DNA of 64,000 nucleotides from Ensifer adhaerens (GTDB taxonomy: Bacteria; Pseudomonadota; Alphaproteobacteria; Rhizobiales; Rhizobiaceae). The position numbers and the translations under genes are program-made. Positions 63,333 to 64,000 of this stretch are shown here, piece by piece (the first letter of the stretch is position 1; each line of letters begins with the position of its first letter). Where the stretch lies: assembly GCF_028993555.1 (NCBI RefSeq), contig NZ_CP118610.1, positions 1,364,001-1,428,000 on the forward strand, in the 5' to 3' direction. The notes under the pieces were generated by a model. It worked only from the letters and a program-made list of their open reading frames with translations. It did not search any database and was not told the origin of the DNA.

Positions 63333-63680
63333 ATGCCGATTACCCCCTTCATGAAGAAGCCGCTCGAGCAGACCGACCTCGTCGACTGGGGCGTCATCCC
63401 GACGATGATCGAGGGAGAGAGCCGCACCTCCGGCAAGGTCATCCACAAAGGGCCGAGCGGGGCGTCGGAATGCGGGCTGTGGGTATGCACGCCGGGCAAA
63501 TGGTTCTGCCACGTCACCCGCGATGAGTTCTGCCACTTCCTCGAGGGCCGTTGCACCTACGTTCACGAGAGTGGCGAAGTCATCGAGATCACTCCTGACA
63601 CGGCCGCCTTCTTCCCGCAGGACTGGAAGGGCGAGTGCACCGTCCACGAGACGATCAAGAAGGTCTACATGATCCGATGA
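63333..63680 (+). CDS. Small cupin protein (DUF861-like), copy 2
   Basis: A 115-residue single-domain cupin, paralogous to copy 1: TDLVDWGVIPTMIEGESRTS, then WVCTPGKWFCHVTRDEFCHF, GEVIEITPDTAAFFPQDWKG and ECTVHETIKKVYMI. Cys residues recur in the FCH motifs of both copies. AAGGAAAC precedes ATG 63333. Two related cupins in one operon may form a heterodimer or act on successive substrates. Confidence 0.85.
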   Translation: MPITPFMKKPLEQTDLVDWGVIPTMIEGESRTSGKVIHKGPSGASECGLWVCTPGKWFCHVTRDEFCHFLEGRCTYVHESGEVIEITPDTAAFFPQDWKGECTVHETIKKVYMIR

Positions 63681-63700
63681 GCCGGGGGAGGCCAGTGAGA

Positions 63701-63806
63701 CTAGAGAATCCCGCTCTCAAGTGGAATCACTGGAAGCGGAAAGATGCTCTGGAATCAAAGTGCTAGGGCGTCCTTAGTGCGTTCATATGAACGTACGGCG
63801 CTCTAG
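63701..63806 (-). repeat. RIME-like intergenic palindromic element, copy 2 (inverted)
   Basis: A copy of the element at 58104-58205 in opposite orientation; the best-matching part is 63735-63806, ending CGTACGGCGCTCTAG. It lies after the second cupin gene. The remaining sequence up to 63961 holds no gene I can support. Confidence 0.75.
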
Positions 63807-63961
63807 AAGGCCTGCCGCCGAGGCGCTCGCGTCAGTCAATCCTTGCCACTCATTTACCTGCGGGAGAGAGCCAGGAGAAGGGGCATGACCCGAAACGCAG
63901 CCGCCCCAAAGAACAAATCGAAGATGGATCCAACCCGTCACCGACAGAGAGAGGAACCCCG

Positions 63962-64000
63962 ATGTTCAACCCAGCCGAGCCGGTGTTCTACCGGCATCCG
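63962..64000 (+). CDS. Start of an unidentified gene, cut by the window end
   Basis: Thirteen codons (MFNPAEPVFYRHP) remain open at the window end. AGAGAGGAA lies seven bases before ATG 63962, a good ribosome binding site. Too little is visible to assign a family. It probably continues the transporter/glycosyltransferase/cupin operon, although a RIME-like element lies between. Confidence 0.55.
   Translation, partial: MFNPAEPVFYRHP

Overview
The window looks like chromosome from an alphaproteobacterium of the Rhizobiales, most likely a Sinorhizobium/Ensifer relative. The case rests on high GC with strong GC3 bias, the gene order scpB - tatABC - serS - surE - pcm - lytM/nlpD - yajC - secDF - trmFO - tRNA-Leu - tig - sthA, paired DUF1127 genes, two tandem small RNAs of the alpha-r14 (NfeR1) type, and RIME-like intergenic palindromes. 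The species is inferred from sequence features only.

Positions 1-26900 are ordinary core genome. They hold the end of scpB, an ABC ATPase, the Tat translocase, seryl-tRNA synthetase, a SurE/Pcm stress-repair pair, a degenerate LytM lipoprotein, an AAA ATPase, the YajC/SecDF export module, small conserved genes, TrmFO, two DUF1127 proteins, two small RNAs with anti-Shine-Dalgarno loops, a DUF2157/GDYXXLXY pair, tRNA-Leu(TAG), trigger factor, an EEP phosphoesterase, SthA, a CorA-type transporter and a zinc-ribbon metallopeptidase.

At about 27340 the core stops inside a radC remnant, and a mosaic accessory region runs to about 54600. It carries an inactive HtrA-like protein coupled to a LuxR-type HTH protein, a LysR-controlled azoreductase/DoxX/pirin operon, an IS1182-family element, an FAD oxidase divergent from a GlxA-type regulator, a TadG-like protein, two IS110-family transposases, Kup, and several broken genes (GNAT, MFS, sulfite oxidase with an in-frame stop).

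The most interesting locus is a compact six-gene run at 39943-47068: a cyclase-like/AAA ATPase/TPR regulator, YcaO, TfuA, a thermolysin-like zincin, a cysteine-containing protein of unusually low GC, and a 40-codon basic ORF with a strong ribosome binding site. YcaO plus TfuA is the known pair for ATP-dependent backbone thioamidation and related peptide modification. There is no ThiF-like partner or dehydrogenase. I read it as a candidate uncharacterised peptide- or protein-modification system with its own ATPase regulator.

The last 9.5 kb (54603-64000) is a catabolic or transport locus under a GntR-type regulator with two winged-helix domains. It has a polyamine-type ABC transporter (binding protein, two permeases, ATPase), two paralogous 428-residue GT1-like glycosyltransferases, two paralogous single-domain cupins and a 56-codon ORF. 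RIME-like repeats in opposite orientation lie at both ends of the transporter/GT/cupin operon. The combination suggests uptake of a cationic amine or amino-alcohol followed by glycosylation and cupin chemistry; the substrate is unknown.
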